Shown here piece after piece: positions 31,286-42,259 of a stretch of DNA of 64,000 bases. Numbering within the stretch: the stretch's first letter is position 1; every line of letters begins with the position of its first letter. This DNA is from Diaporthe sp. PMI_573. Lineage: Eukaryota > Ascomycota > Sordariomycetes > Diaporthales > Diaporthaceae. The stretch spans positions 62,001 to 126,000 of the forward strand of contig JAJTUP010000036.1 in NCBI GenBank assembly GCA_021399435.1, read 5' to 3'. The position numbers and the translations under genes are program-made. The notes under the pieces were generated by a model. It saw only the letters and a program-made list of their open reading frames with translations. It was not told where the DNA came from and searched no databases.

Positions 31286-32814
31286 TGGTTCTGAAGACGT
31301 CGTTCAATCTGTATTCCTTACGCAGCAGCCTACCGCGATCGCGGGTGTGTGCGCGGATACCTCACAGACACACATCATGGAGCCGCGGTAGCATTACTGC
31401 GGGCCGGGGGGCCACACGAGGGTATTCTTCAGATCAAGCCGTAGCCGCCACCACGGAGACGCCATCCGAGCCCAAAGCTCAACAAGATACCCGAGACTTG
31501 CCGGACGATGGGCGTTACGACCCCTTCTCGAAGCGTCCCAATCTCCGAAAGTTGCTCGACGACGTTAGCGAGCAGAGCCCCTACGAGATAGACTCTATTG
31601 CCGACAAAAGGCAAGCTCCCATAGGATTGACCTACTCTACCGACCCGAGAGGACCGCGGCCACCGCCGCAGGAAGAAGAATGCAAGCGTGTACACATCTT
31701 AGGATACGACCCCCGCGCGTATTTCATAGCTCACGAACTGGCTGGAAACCCTCATCTCGACCCTGTCAAACTTCTCGTCCACAAACGAAACGTCATGAGG
31801 TCATGGCAGCTGGAGGGCGAGCAAGTGAGCGTGTGGAAGGGACTTGAGAGGAGCAGCCGTGGCCGTGGCCGCGCAGAAGCCGAGTGGATAGGTCGGGGCC
31901 GGAACGAACCCAGCAACGAGCACATCGACCAGCTGATCGTGACGCTCGCCTGCGGTGTGACAAAGAACGCTCTCGAGAATGTCGTCCACAGAATCGACAA
32001 CCGGACGACGATATGTCTGGTCCAGGACGGGCTGGGTGTCGTGGAGCACTTGAATGCGACGCTCTTTCCAGACCCGATGACGCGGCCACACTACGTCCTG
32101 GGCCACATGGCCGCTTCGCTGGGATACAACAAGAAATGGTTCTTTGGGGCGAGGCTTGGGGAACCAGGAAAGCTGTATCTGCACGCCGTGGAGAAGGGCA
32201 TAGATCTGGAGCCCCTATTCAAGTTCTACCCACCTGTGGAACGGCGGTCAAATGCGACACAGTTTCTGCGCACTCTGGTGACGACACCTGGATTACACGC
32301 AGGCGGGTATAATCTGGAGAACTGGCTCATAAAGAAGCTCCCCGCACTGGTCTTCAACAGCGTCATCGAGCCCATGGCCGTCATCCTTGACACGACGTAC
32401 GACACCCTCCCACGTAACGAGCACGCAATCCAGCTGGCCGACGAGCTACTGGACGAGCTGTTCAACGTGATCATGGCGCTGCCGGAGCTCACCAACTCGT
32501 CAAAGGTTGTGAAGCATTGCGGGTTGGGCGAGCTGCGCAAGAAGACCATCAGGCGGCTTTGGGAAAAGGGCTCGTCGCAGAGCAACATGCTCAGCCGCGT
32601 GCGGGCGGGCCAATGGGTCGACATCGACTACATGAACGGCTATTTCGTCAGGAGGGCCCGGGAGCTGGGAATCAAGGTCCCGCAGAACGAGGTGGTCGTT
32701 GATATGGTCAAGGCGAGGATAGCGAAGCGGAGGGAAGAGATGAACAACACGATCCCCTTTGAGTCCGACAATGTTCCGAACAAGCCTGCCTTTCTGAAGG
32801 CAAGAATCAAATGA
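31286..32814 (+). CDS. ApbA/PanE ketopantoate-reductase-like protein, start unresolved
   Basis: About 509 residues of a 2-dehydropantoate 2-reductase-like protein. The N-terminus is Arg/Ser-rich with no acid (SSLPRSRVCARIPHRHTSWS) and looks like a mitochondrial presequence. The Rossmann start is KRVHILGYDPRAYFIAHELA, where the usual GxGxxG is not present. The C-terminal PanE domain is well kept: SSQSNMLSRVRAGQWVDIDY, MNGYFVRRARELGIKVPQNE and VKARI. The frame contains no ATG before residue ~172; its first codon is GTG (31285). TTTTTCAG directly before 31286 looks like an acceptor, so a short upstream exon with the ATG is likely. Loss of GxGxxG suggests weak or altered cofactor binding. Confidence 0.75.
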
Positions 32815-33304
32815 GATGACGACTGGGTTATCAGTCATGCAGAGCGCGGGACCTCGTTACGAACGGTTGAAGGAAAGATTGTACACGTACACGTACACGT
32901 ACACGTGCACGTAGCCTAATGTGCCTCCGTGGTACACTACTCCTGTCAAATATGATCCAGAAGATGACTATGTATCAGATATCATGAGCAATTTCAACCT
33001 CATCAGTCTTCAGCATTGTGCAACTTTAAGCCGATCTACAATACCCACCTCCATGTATTTACATTGTATGACTTGGCGTCTGCTGTTTTCAGGCAACTAT
33101 GGCCATGAAAATGAAATACTGCGCAGTAATTGGGGTCCAAGTAATAAGGTAGCAGTGATCTGACCCCCAGAGGAACCGGGGTCCTATCGATACAGTGACC
33201 CCGCCAAAATTCCACAGTGAGAACCATCGATCCACGCGAGCTTGCCCAGGCCACCTCCGCATAACTCCTTTCAACTTTGCCTAGTCACCCCGAAGTTTGC
33301 AACC
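32815..33304. other. spacer with a TACACG repeat
   Basis: No gene seen. A six-base repeat (TACACG, about five copies, the last degenerate) lies at 32882-32912 in the presumed 3' untranslated region of the reductase-like gene. The rest is presumably the PDCD5 promoter. Confidence 0.6.
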
Positions 33305-34033
33305 ATGGAAGACGCAGAACTCGAACAGGTGCGGGCGGCCTTGGTGCCAATCATCGCTGGCTGATCGGGACGTCGTGCTCACTTTCTATACCAACAGATC
33401 CGCAAGGCTCGTTTGGAGCAGCTCAAGGCGCAATCCGGCGGGGGAGCCGGCGCGGGAGCGGGAGCAGGCGGCTCAGGTCAGGGTCAGGCCGAGCAACAGA
33501 AGTAAGTGATGATCGCGTGTGCAACAAGCACAGTCTCCTTGGCCGATACCTTATACTGACAGTCGTCTTGATAGCAGGCAGCAAGAAGGTACGTAACCAC
33601 TGTCCCCAGCAGACACGACCCGACACGACCCCTCCGACAACGACCGTCACGCGACTCCTCGAGAGCCGCTCAATCAGCTAGCTACACCACCACGCCCTAC
33701 CGACCCCCTCGCCCACGCAGCAAGCAAGGGAGTTGATCCCAGGCTAACCCGCCCTCAACAGCCGAGGCCCGGCAGTCCATACTCAACCAGATCCTGCACC
33801 CGGAGGCGGCGGACCGTCTGGGCCGCATCCGGCTGGTCAAGGAGGAGCGGGCGGCGGACGTCGAGAACAGGCTGATCATGCTGGCGCGGTCGGGCCAGCT
33901 GCAGCAGAAGGTGACCGAGGCCCAGCTCAAGGACCTGCTGTCCGCCGTTTCGGCCAACCAGGAGAAGGAGAAGATCGTCGTGAACCGGCGCAAGGCATGG
34001 GCGGATGAGGACGACGACCTCCTGGATCTGTAG
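33305..34033 (+). CDS. PDCD5: PDCD5/TFAR19-family protein
   Basis: This is a small helical protein of the PDCD5 family, found from archaea to humans and linked to apoptosis and chaperonin/tubulin biology. Four exons (33305-33328, 33398-33501, 33578-33588, 33762-34033) give 136 aa. The N-terminus is MEDAELEQIRKARLEQLKAQ. A Gly/Ala/Gln-rich insert (GGGAGAGAGAGGSGQGQ) follows. The three-helix core reads ARQSILNQILHPEAADRLGR, RLVKEERAADVENRLIMLAR and QLKDLLSAVS. It ends in the acidic WADEDDDLLDL. Exon 3 is only 11 nt and its acceptor is a TAG/CAG tandem, so a 14-nt version (adding one residue: Asn-Arg in place of Lys) is also in frame. Confidence 0.92.
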
Positions 34034-34284
34034 GGTGTGCGTGTGCACGCCCATGAGCATGTTGGACGGGGAAGTGGACGGTAATTACCTAGCCTTTTTG
34101 GCGGGTCGACATACAAGAATGTCAGGGCGGTCATTGGGAACTAAAGTCTGAACCGCGATGCGATAATGATACCTTCGATGCGATGCTTTCTGAGGCACTG
34201 GGCCCCCACTGTGTGATAATTGGTGCTCTTGACGAGTGTGGTGCTCGCATCTACAGTACTAAACAGCGAGCAGTGGCCTCAGGC

Positions 34285-35239
34285 TCATGCCCTTGCAGGC
34301 TCCCCCTTCCCAGCTGCCCTCAGTTCCTTGAGCATCCTCCTCTCCTCCCTCTCCCGCTTCCGGATGGCCCTGAGGTCAGGCGGCTGCTCGACGCCCAGCC
34401 GGACCCTCAGCTCGTCGACGTCGCTCTCGAGCTCCTCCTCCCAGTACACGTTGATGACCTCCTCGGCGCGCCAGCCGTTCCTCAGCGCCCAGGGCAGGTA
34501 GACGGAGGCGAAGCGGCGCCTCTCGCTCCTCTTGAGCGTGAGCGCGGCGAACATGCTGAGACCCGTCATGGGCAGGCCCGTGTTGGCCCACTCGAACGCC
34601 TTGAGCGCGACCTCGCCCTCGCGCACGATGGGGAGGCCGGTCAGCGCGTGGTAGAAGTCGTGGCACTCGCGGTACCGCTGCATCACGTAAGCGCACTCCT
34701 CGTCGTCGATGTACCGCACCGCCGACCGCGTGTCCGGCGTCACGCCCTCGCGGTCCAGCCACCCCACGTACGTCCGCCCCACCGTGCTGGCCGGCAGCCC
34801 TCGCAGTCGGGGGAGGTCCAGCGACGCCGACGTCAGCCGCGGCCGGTCGCGCAGGATGCGCCGCCCCGTCGCAGAGCGCAGCATTGCGTCGCGGAGGCGC
34901 GGGATGAAGTACGGGGTGGAGGTCGCCTCGGCGAAGGCGGCGATGAGGTCTGCGTGCCGGGGAGGGAACGGGGTCAGCTCCGGGGTCTGAGCTGGTTTCG
35001 GGAGGGGGTGGCTTACCTCCACGGTATGGGTTCACTAGCGACATGATGCCGGACCCGATCGCAAGTCCTGCGCGCTCGACATGTGTCAAGGGCACGTGGC
35101 CAGGGTAGTTTGGCGGCGGCCTGTTGAGGACCGAGAAGGGCCGTTGTGAGCTCGATGTTGCGACGGGGATTGTGACGGCCTTGCAAGCGCTTTGGCCCCC
35201 CCGGCAGAGGGTCGATGCCCTCGGAAGTGTCAACCTCAT
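34285..35239 (-). CDS. COQ4: COQ4 ubiquinone biosynthesis protein
   Basis: This is a mitochondrial matrix-side inner-membrane protein that organises the coenzyme Q synthesis complex and acts on the ring during CoQ synthesis. Two exons (35239-35017, 34949-34285) give 295 aa. The N-terminus is basic ([15 protein letters not shown]). [20 protein letters not shown] is the family start. The metal motif HD-x2-H-x11-E is intact (HDFYH, with the Glu in VREGE). [13 protein letters not shown] and [14 protein letters not shown] are further conserved blocks. The intron lies within RGD-LIAAF. An in-frame GTG lies seven codons upstream but is not a plausible start. It converges on PDCD5 with a 251-bp gap. 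Confidence 0.93.
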
Positions 35240-35862
35240 GCTGGTCTTGGAGCTGGCCACTGGACAAACATGTTGTGCGGGTGCAGGTTCGGCGCAGACG
35301 GGGGCACACGGCGGAAATCGTTCGACGATGCGCCGGGTCTGGGCAGAGAGAGCTCCGGTCAGCTCTCAGGGGGTCCCAGCCCTACCCTACTGTGCGCCTT
35401 GGGTGTATGGGACCCATTACCGCCACCCGTGGGCGTGCCACTAGAGAGCCAGGTGCTGGCTCTGGACGGTCTTGGACACTGGTCTGAGCTGCCACAACTT
35501 CCTGTCCTTATTTCCAATTGAAGCCCTCGCTTTTTGGTATACATGCATGCATGCATGCATGCATGATTAGTTCATGGTCGAGGCTGCCCGTGAGTCATCT
35601 GCTGCTGTACGCGACTCTCTCGTCTGATCTCGCAATACTGCATCGTGTAGTGGTCTCCTGAAAAGAGTCATTTCGAGATAGACCTGCATCTGCCCAGCGC
35701 TTCTCTGTCTGCGTCTTCGCACCATTAACAACCACATGCTATATCCTTGGGCTGTTATCAGTGAGCAGCTACTCTGCTGAGACTGAGGTGGGATCTTCCC
35801 TTTCCTCGTCGTTCGGATCGATCACTGACCTGATCCAAGGCATTGCGTTTTGGAGTTCAAAT
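35240..35862. promoter_or_regulatory. divergent region, COQ4 / SET-domain gene
   Basis: This is a 620-bp divergent promoter. A TGCA/ATGC simple repeat (about five units) lies at 35543-35564. An in-frame open extension to 35761 precedes the SET gene but begins with GTG, so I treat it as leader. Confidence 0.5.
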
Positions 35863-37267
35863 ATGGCCCTGAGAGTGGAGGACAAACTCGAGGAGGTCCA
35901 CGAAGAACTTCTCACATGGGCGGATTCAATTGGCGTCGAGATCGACAGGATCCGTCCTATGAGGATCTCTGGCCGTGGCTTTGGAGGTAAGTAAGCGCAT
36001 GAGTGCGGCACAGCGAGAGAAGGTCAGGTTGGGTCCAAGCTACTTGCTGCGTGTCGTGTCGAAATCCCTACTTCCAGGCCCCTGACTGTTGTATGGCCCA
36101 TAGATAAATACATCGTCGCTGACACTGTACTGTACAGTCGTGGCTACTGATCACATCCCCAAAGACACCGATATTCTCACAGTCCCCACATCAGCCCTTC
36201 GGACAATAGATACGGTGCCCACGACAATTATCACAAGCCTCCCCAAGGATGCCACTGTTCATGGCCTGCTCGCGGCGGACCTTGCCCTCAACCAGGCCGC
36301 GAATGACACAAAGTACAGCAAATGGCAATCAGTCGTCCCGACGGTAGAGGATATCCAACAGTCGATGCCGCTCACCTGGCCAGCCTCCCTGCAGTCCCTC
36401 CTCCCCGCGGGCGCCAGACAACTCCTGGACAAACAGCGTGCCAAGTTCGACAAGGACTGGAATACCGTCTCGGCGGCCTTCCCAATCGAGGGCAAGGCCA
36501 GGGCCAAGGGCGGCGTGGTGAGAAAGGAGTGCACGAGGGACGAGTACCTGCACGCCTGGCTGCTGGTCAACACCCGTACCTTCTACTTCGTCACCCCCAG
36601 GACAGAGAAGCTGCCCAAGGAGGACCACATGGCCCTGCAGCCGGTGGCAGACCTTTTCAACCACACGGATCGGGATGGGTGCCACGTCGCCTTCGACCAC
36701 GCCGACAGTTTCACGTTTCAGACCACGCGGGCCTACGAGAAGGGGGATGAGGTTCATATCAGCTATGGCTCGCACAGCAATGACTTCCTCCTGGTCGAGT
36801 ACGGCTTCATCCTCGCGCAGAACCACTGGGATGAGGTTCGCCTGGATGAGGACGTGATCCTGCCCGCGCTGACGAGGCGCCAGAGGGAGGAGCTCGAGGA
36901 CGTGGGGTTCCTCGGGAACTACGTCCTGGACAACGACACGCTCTGCCACCGGACCCAGGTCGCGCTGCGGCAGATGGCTGTCACGGGCAGGTATGGGGGC
37001 CTGACCATGGACGAGTGGCGCAAGTTTGTCAGCGGGCTCGACGACGGTGAGAAGAGCCAGGCCAAGGTGGATGCGCAGGCGGTGGGCCTGTTGGAGAAGT
37101 ACGAGGCCACAACAAAGACCAAGGAAAAGGAATTGAGGAAACTGACGTTCCAAGAAGAAGACGGGGACGAGGATATGAACGAGGGCCGGAGGGAGACCCT
37201 ACTGAGGCGCTGGGGCCAGATACAGGCGTTGGTCAGGACTACAATTGAGCGCCTCGAGGACGAGTGA
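35863..37267 (+). CDS. SET-domain lysine methyltransferase (SETD3/Rkm-like)
   Basis: This is a SET-domain methyltransferase of the Rubisco-LSMT/SETD3/Rkm group, whose fungal members methylate ribosomal proteins or elongation factors; the target is unknown. Two exons (35863-35986, 36138-37267) give 417 aa. The N-SET part holds ADSIGVEIDRIRPMRISGRG and, across the intron, FGVVATDHIPKDT. The SET core has the insert-type split: TRDEYLHAWLLVNTRTFY, then PVADLFNHTDRDGC (the NH motif that contacts AdoMet) and GDEVHISYGSHSNDFLLVEY with the catalytic Tyr. The C-terminal helical domain (substrate binding) is less conserved and ends in a charged segment. All core motifs are present. Confidence 0.87.
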
Positions 37268-39163
37268 TGTTGTTGTGTAAGGGTGTGCTGTGTCAACTTC
37301 AAATCAGTGGATGATACCCGGAGTACGCGAGTCGGGATGGGGAATCGCGGTTCTGATAGCATAGCCAGACACGAAGCTAAGACACAGTACAAAGCCACAG
37401 ATCTGTTCTTGGGATGTGAAATCTTCCTGGGTTAGAAGACGGGCTTGGTCGTATGGGGAGAGGTGACGGGGCTGTTCTACGTTTCCACTGTCCTCAAGTC
37501 TGAAGCTGGCCGAACATGTCTCTAACTCCTGGAAAGCATTTGTCTCTCAAAACACACCGATGAACCCCGAGATATAAGGTTTTATGCGCACCAGGTACAT
37601 ACCCAATCCTGACCTAGCTGATTTATTCTCTATGGTTGTAGAGCACATTGATTCGTATATGCATTCCTGTGTACTGGATTTCAGGTGCGATACCATACCC
37701 TCAACAATTCAACATGTTGGCTTGTCACAAGATATTCTGATGCAAGATCCATTGCTGACGGAGTAGCAATGTCTCTTCGCGCTTCTGGTATACTGGCAGC
37801 ACGGATGTCTGTCATGGCAGCGACGTCTTATTTGTAAGAGCGGGCTTAACAGAGTATGCTACCCGGCAGAGAGCTTTCCGCCCGGACGGAAGTTTGTATC
37901 TACGCCCTGGCGAGTCCTCTTTCCCATTCTCGCCACACCCACTCCCTATCGACCTGCTGAAGGGTATATCTCCAGCTAGGCATTCGCCAGCTGCGGAATG
38001 GAGCTCCCTCCTGACAACTGTCCAAGTGCAAGCCCTTCCTTGTACAGTACTAGGGCACGGCATGTCTTCAGTGCCACGACATATCCTCAACGCCCGCCTT
38101 TGAACGCCTTTGTACTTGAATGTGTCCCCAGACCAAAACATTCACCATCATCGAATAGTAAACAAAACGCCACTATGCGTAAGGACGACATTCATCACAA
38201 CATCCTTGATCCAGGGAAAGGAGACAGACACGCACAGGCAGACACCGTCCAGAGCAAGAGTCGCCCGATCTCACCCACAACGCCACATCAAAATCTGGGA
38301 ACGCAAAATTCGTATCAAAACCAATGATTTTCCATTGCCTGCCCTCAGGCGTGACTACCAATGACCGCCCCTTAAAATGCAAATTGAGTATGAGAAAAAG
38401 CGCAAGAAGTTTACGAAATCCTTTAAACCCACTGCAAACGCCATTCCTTGTATTGAGGAAGTCCTGGGGAGGGGAAGGATTGCAACTGAGGCAAGTCAGC
38501 CGACAGGTAAATGTAAGGCTCTGCTAATGCAATTTGCAAATCCTGCCTCGATAGCCGAGAGGCGTAAGACTTCCGGCAATGTCCAGTAAAAGCAGGACGC
38601 CAAAATACGGCCACCCACTACTGAAATCCTGACGACAACTAAGTGGGCGAGGCCATTGATACCTCCGCGCGGATTGATGCTCAATAGTCGGCCTCAATAG
38701 GCGCAATGAGGCCAAGGCGGCTAGGGAGTGTGCCGTGGGATTGAGAGCTATCATAGCCCCGGGGCTGTTGATCTTGGAATGGAGTACTGGGATGGTCCTG
38801 GTCTGGGTTTCTCGATTCAAAATTCGAACGTGGAAGAACAGCTTCGTGCTGTTCGCTGTGCTCGCAAATAGAGCCCACATGCCGTGCAATTCGTCAAAGG
38901 GATGCGAGCTAACCGCCACAAGCTCGTCCGCCTTGCCTGTGACGCGAGGCGGGCTGGCGAATTTCTCGTTCTCGTAGTTGTACAATGTGGTGATATAGTT
39001 CCAGGGGCCTCACTAGGTCGCGGTGGTTGCCGTTATTCGCGAGGCGCAAATAGAGATGGGCCAAGATAGCCCCTTCGTCGTGGTCTGGTTATAGCGCACC
39101 CAAGCGGTCGGTTCGGAATTCACCGACGCGGTAAGATATTTGTTGGGAGTCCAGAGGCAACGG
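37268..39163. other. 1.9-kb gene-free stretch
   Basis: No gene seen. Minus-strand frames at 37812-38141 and 38524-38985 are open but do not resemble any family. 37560-37760 and 38130-38440 are AT-richer. The SET and RBP35 genes converge here, so their 3' ends lie in this stretch. Confidence 0.45.
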
Positions 39164-40650
39164 TTACTCGCCGCGCGGTCTCTTCGTTCCGTGAGGGTTG
39201 CCCCAGTCGGCGCCTCCACCACCGCCACCACCGGCTTGGTTTCCACCATAACCGCCCTGGTTTCCACCACCGAAAAAGCCTGGGTTGAACTGGCCAGGCA
39301 TGCCGTTAAAGCCTAAAGACAAAGATTAATGTCAGTTGCAACCCAATAGGAGACACGGCGCAGAACAAATCCAAACAAGGGCAAAACACTAGGCAAAACA
39401 TGCTAAAAAGACAAACCCAAAACAAGCGCATAACAAAGCAAAAACGAACACCAAGAGCAGAGCAACGACTGGCACCGCCACATTACGCGGGAGCAGCACC
39501 ATGAACGTGAAGCAGCAAGCTCATTAAAGACAACGTAACAATACGGGGGGACTCACCCATTGGATTCATCATGTTCATGCCCATGTTAGGCATGCCGCCC
39601 ATACCCATATTGGGCATTCCTCCCATGCCCATGCCGTTCATGCCTCCAGGAGTTCCCATCATGCCTCCACGGCCACCGCGCATGGATCCTCCCATGCCAG
39701 GCGCGCCACGGTTCATGCCGCCACCGCGATTGAAGCCGGGCCCGTTAAAGCCTCCGCCCATGGGGTTGTTGAACGCGCTCATATTGTTGTTGAAGGCACC
39801 CATGTTCGAGTTTCCATAGTTCGGGTTGAAGCCACCACGCATCCCGCCGCGATTGTACCCGCCGCCTCGGCCGCCACGGAAGCCTCCCTGAAAACCACCG
39901 CCTCCACCGGATTGGAAGTTGTTCGCTGGTCCGGTGTTGTTGAAGTTTCCAGGGCCGGCAGGTGCACCGCGGCCAGCGTTGTCGCGAGCACGCTGTGGCG
40001 CATCCTTGGGAAGGGTCTTGAAAGGGTTGTTGCCTTGGGCGTGGTAAGAGACTGTCGGGCGACGCTGCTGACTGTGACCCGAGCCGCTCTCGTCGCTGCT
40101 GAAAACCGACTCGATGTGTCGCTTCGTTGCGGTTGCAGCCTGACTAGACGCAAGCTCGACGTAGGCTTGTCTGTTGGACAAGAATTATCAGCCGGGACAA
40201 GCTCAGTATGGTGAAGTGAACGGATTTGACGCACCCTTTGCTTTTCCCGTTGACCTTGTGTTCGCTAAACGTAACATCTTTCAGCTCATCCTCGCAGTCA
40301 GCGTCATGGACCCAATTCCGCACTTCGTCTTCCGTATTCCACCACTGCAGCTCGGAAATCAGGAGCGCTGCTGTGGCGTTGGGGTCAATAGGACGGTCGT
40401 CGGGCTCCGACTTGCGCTTAACACCGTGCTGGGAAGCGGATGAGCCCGAGGCTGACTGGTCATTGCTCTGCTCGCCATTGCCGCTGTCATTTTGGTTGCC
40501 ATTCTGTGCTTCATGGTCGGCATCGCCCGACTCGGGAGCCCCGTCCATGTGGGTATTGTCGCCGTAGTCTTCTGCAACAGCATGCTGCTGCTCTTGACCT
40601 CCATCCTGGGCGTCGCCATAGACGTCGATCTCGTAGTCCTCTTCGGCCAT
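39164..40650 (-). CDS. RBP35: RBP35-like RRM protein (CFIm68-type)
   Basis: This is an RNA-binding protein that resembles Magnaporthe Rbp35, a filamentous-fungus counterpart of the large CFIm subunit (CPSF6), active with CFI25 in pre-mRNA 3'-end choice. Three exons (40650-40235, 40170-39557, 39312-39164) give 392 aa. The first ~95 residues are acidic and Gln/Asn/Ser-rich. The RRM contains ALLISELQWWNTEDEVRNWV (CPSF6-like WW) and, across intron 1, GKSKGQAYVEL (RNP1). The C-terminus is Gly/Met/Asn-rich with RGG units (FRGGRGGGYNRGG) and repeats of GGMPNMGM. The last exon ends in WGNPHGTKRPRGE, a possible nuclear signal. Intron 2 is 244 nt and A-rich on the plus strand. Confidence 0.85.
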
Positions 40651-42259
40651 TGTAGGCAGCCTAAAACTTGATCAATTGGAAACGAAGAAATCGAGATTCT
40701 GTGTTGAAAGAGGTGTATTGATAGTCTTGTCTTGCAGGGTCAGAAGTACAGGAGTCCAGTTGTCTGTGGTCGCCACCTTGCAATCAGTAACTCGGAAGAC
40801 AACAAGATTTCCCGCCAGTTTGCCGGCAACGTCAGAGCGAAGTGCAAGCAGGCTCGAGGATAAGAAGTAAACGGTGACGTAGGGATAGAAAAACATGACA
40901 GAAGACAGAGTCATCAATACGTACACTCCAAGTTTCGACACAAGACTTTGACCCCCAGACAACTTGACGTGACAACCTCCCAGCTGACGGTTCTTGAAAC
41001 GATCCCCGGTCTTCTTCTTCTGGAGATGAAGCTCTGTGCTTGCGACCTCCTCTCCAACTCTGAAAAGCCCTGGAATGTAGGGTGTGTACAAGCGTGCCTT
41101 GAAGCACGGGGGATCAGAAAGATGATTGACAGCTGATATTTTGCAGTTTGATAGTTCCTGTCTCAACTCAAAGTTCTGGGTGGAAAACCACAGGACTTGG
41201 AAGGCTGCAGACGCCAAGGGCTAGAGTTGGGTAAAGCGCAGGCAGAGTGAGTTGGAGTGGTGTGTCGATGTCGATGACGCTCGCCGTGAAGATGCTCTGA
41301 AAATTAGACTTGGGCTATGCAAACTCGTGGCTACGGTGTCGATTGCGATCTACTCTCATTCGAGCGACGGTTTTCGAAGCGGGCTATCTAGCGAGGCTGC
41401 GGCGTTGGGTGGAAGGGGGTGGTCGCAAGGCTAGTGGTCGCAAGGCTAGTCGTCTCGAGGTGGTCGCGAGGAACGGCGGACGACAGCTGAGGTCGCCAAT
41501 CGTAGAGATAACGGTTGAGGTCGAAGACGTTGGGATTCGCAGTTGCCGGGAGTCGATGCTAGCCCAACGTGGTGGAAGATCGAGCAAGGGGTTGGCGAAG
41601 TCAAACGAAGAAGTCTCCAAGGGATTGGATTGAAGTCGGAGCTTGGAGCTCCTGGCTGACCTGGGTCTGGGGTCTGGGCCCGGAGCTTCTTCAATTTAAG
41701 CGGTGCTCTCCCTGCCGGAAGGTGGGGACCCGTATTCCGAGTTACAGATCCCGGCAAGCGGGCGAGGTGGGTCCTTCTGCTACGACGGGACTACCTGGAA
41801 AGCAGTCGGGAAGGATAAAAAGGAGTACGGTTATATCCATGGCAGTTTTGTAAGGCGAGGGGAGTAGCATGCTCGCTCCTGCAGGAATCACCTGCTCCGC
41901 CTGCCGTTTGCTGAACTCAGGCACGGTTGCCTCAACCAAGAGTTGTGCATGTAGAATGTAGAAGTCCATGGAAGTGACTAAACAGTCTGTACGACCAAAA
42001 TTGAGCAGCCTTCACGAGAACGAGAATGGCCTCTTGATTAGACTACACAGTAGACTGACTGACACTCAAGTAACAAGCAAGGTCGTTGAGCTACGCGTCT
42101 CGCTTGGTGATTTTCCCGATTCTCGCATCAGAGAGATGTGGTTGTAGCAGATGAAAGACATGCAGACTCCATTCCTTTGGTAACGCTCCAACGACTCCTT
42201 ACGCCTGGGTACTTGAGTATTTGGCTCGCTGGCAATTGTACGCGCTCACAGAACAGCCC
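40651..42259. other. 1.6-kb spacer upstream of RBP35
   Basis: No supportable gene. A 181-codon minus-strand frame (40672-41217) lies in the presumed RBP35 leader and resembles no family. A 15-bp unit, GTGGTCGCAAGGCTA, is duplicated at 41420-41449. Confidence 0.45.

Noticed and set aside
38524..38985. 153-codon minus-strand frame between the SET and RBP35 genes
   Set aside because: No recognisable family and no good start context; it lies in a convergent spacer.
40672..41217. 181-codon minus-strand frame upstream of RBP35
   Set aside because: No family resemblance, no domain or repeat pattern, and it lies where the RBP35 promoter/leader must be.
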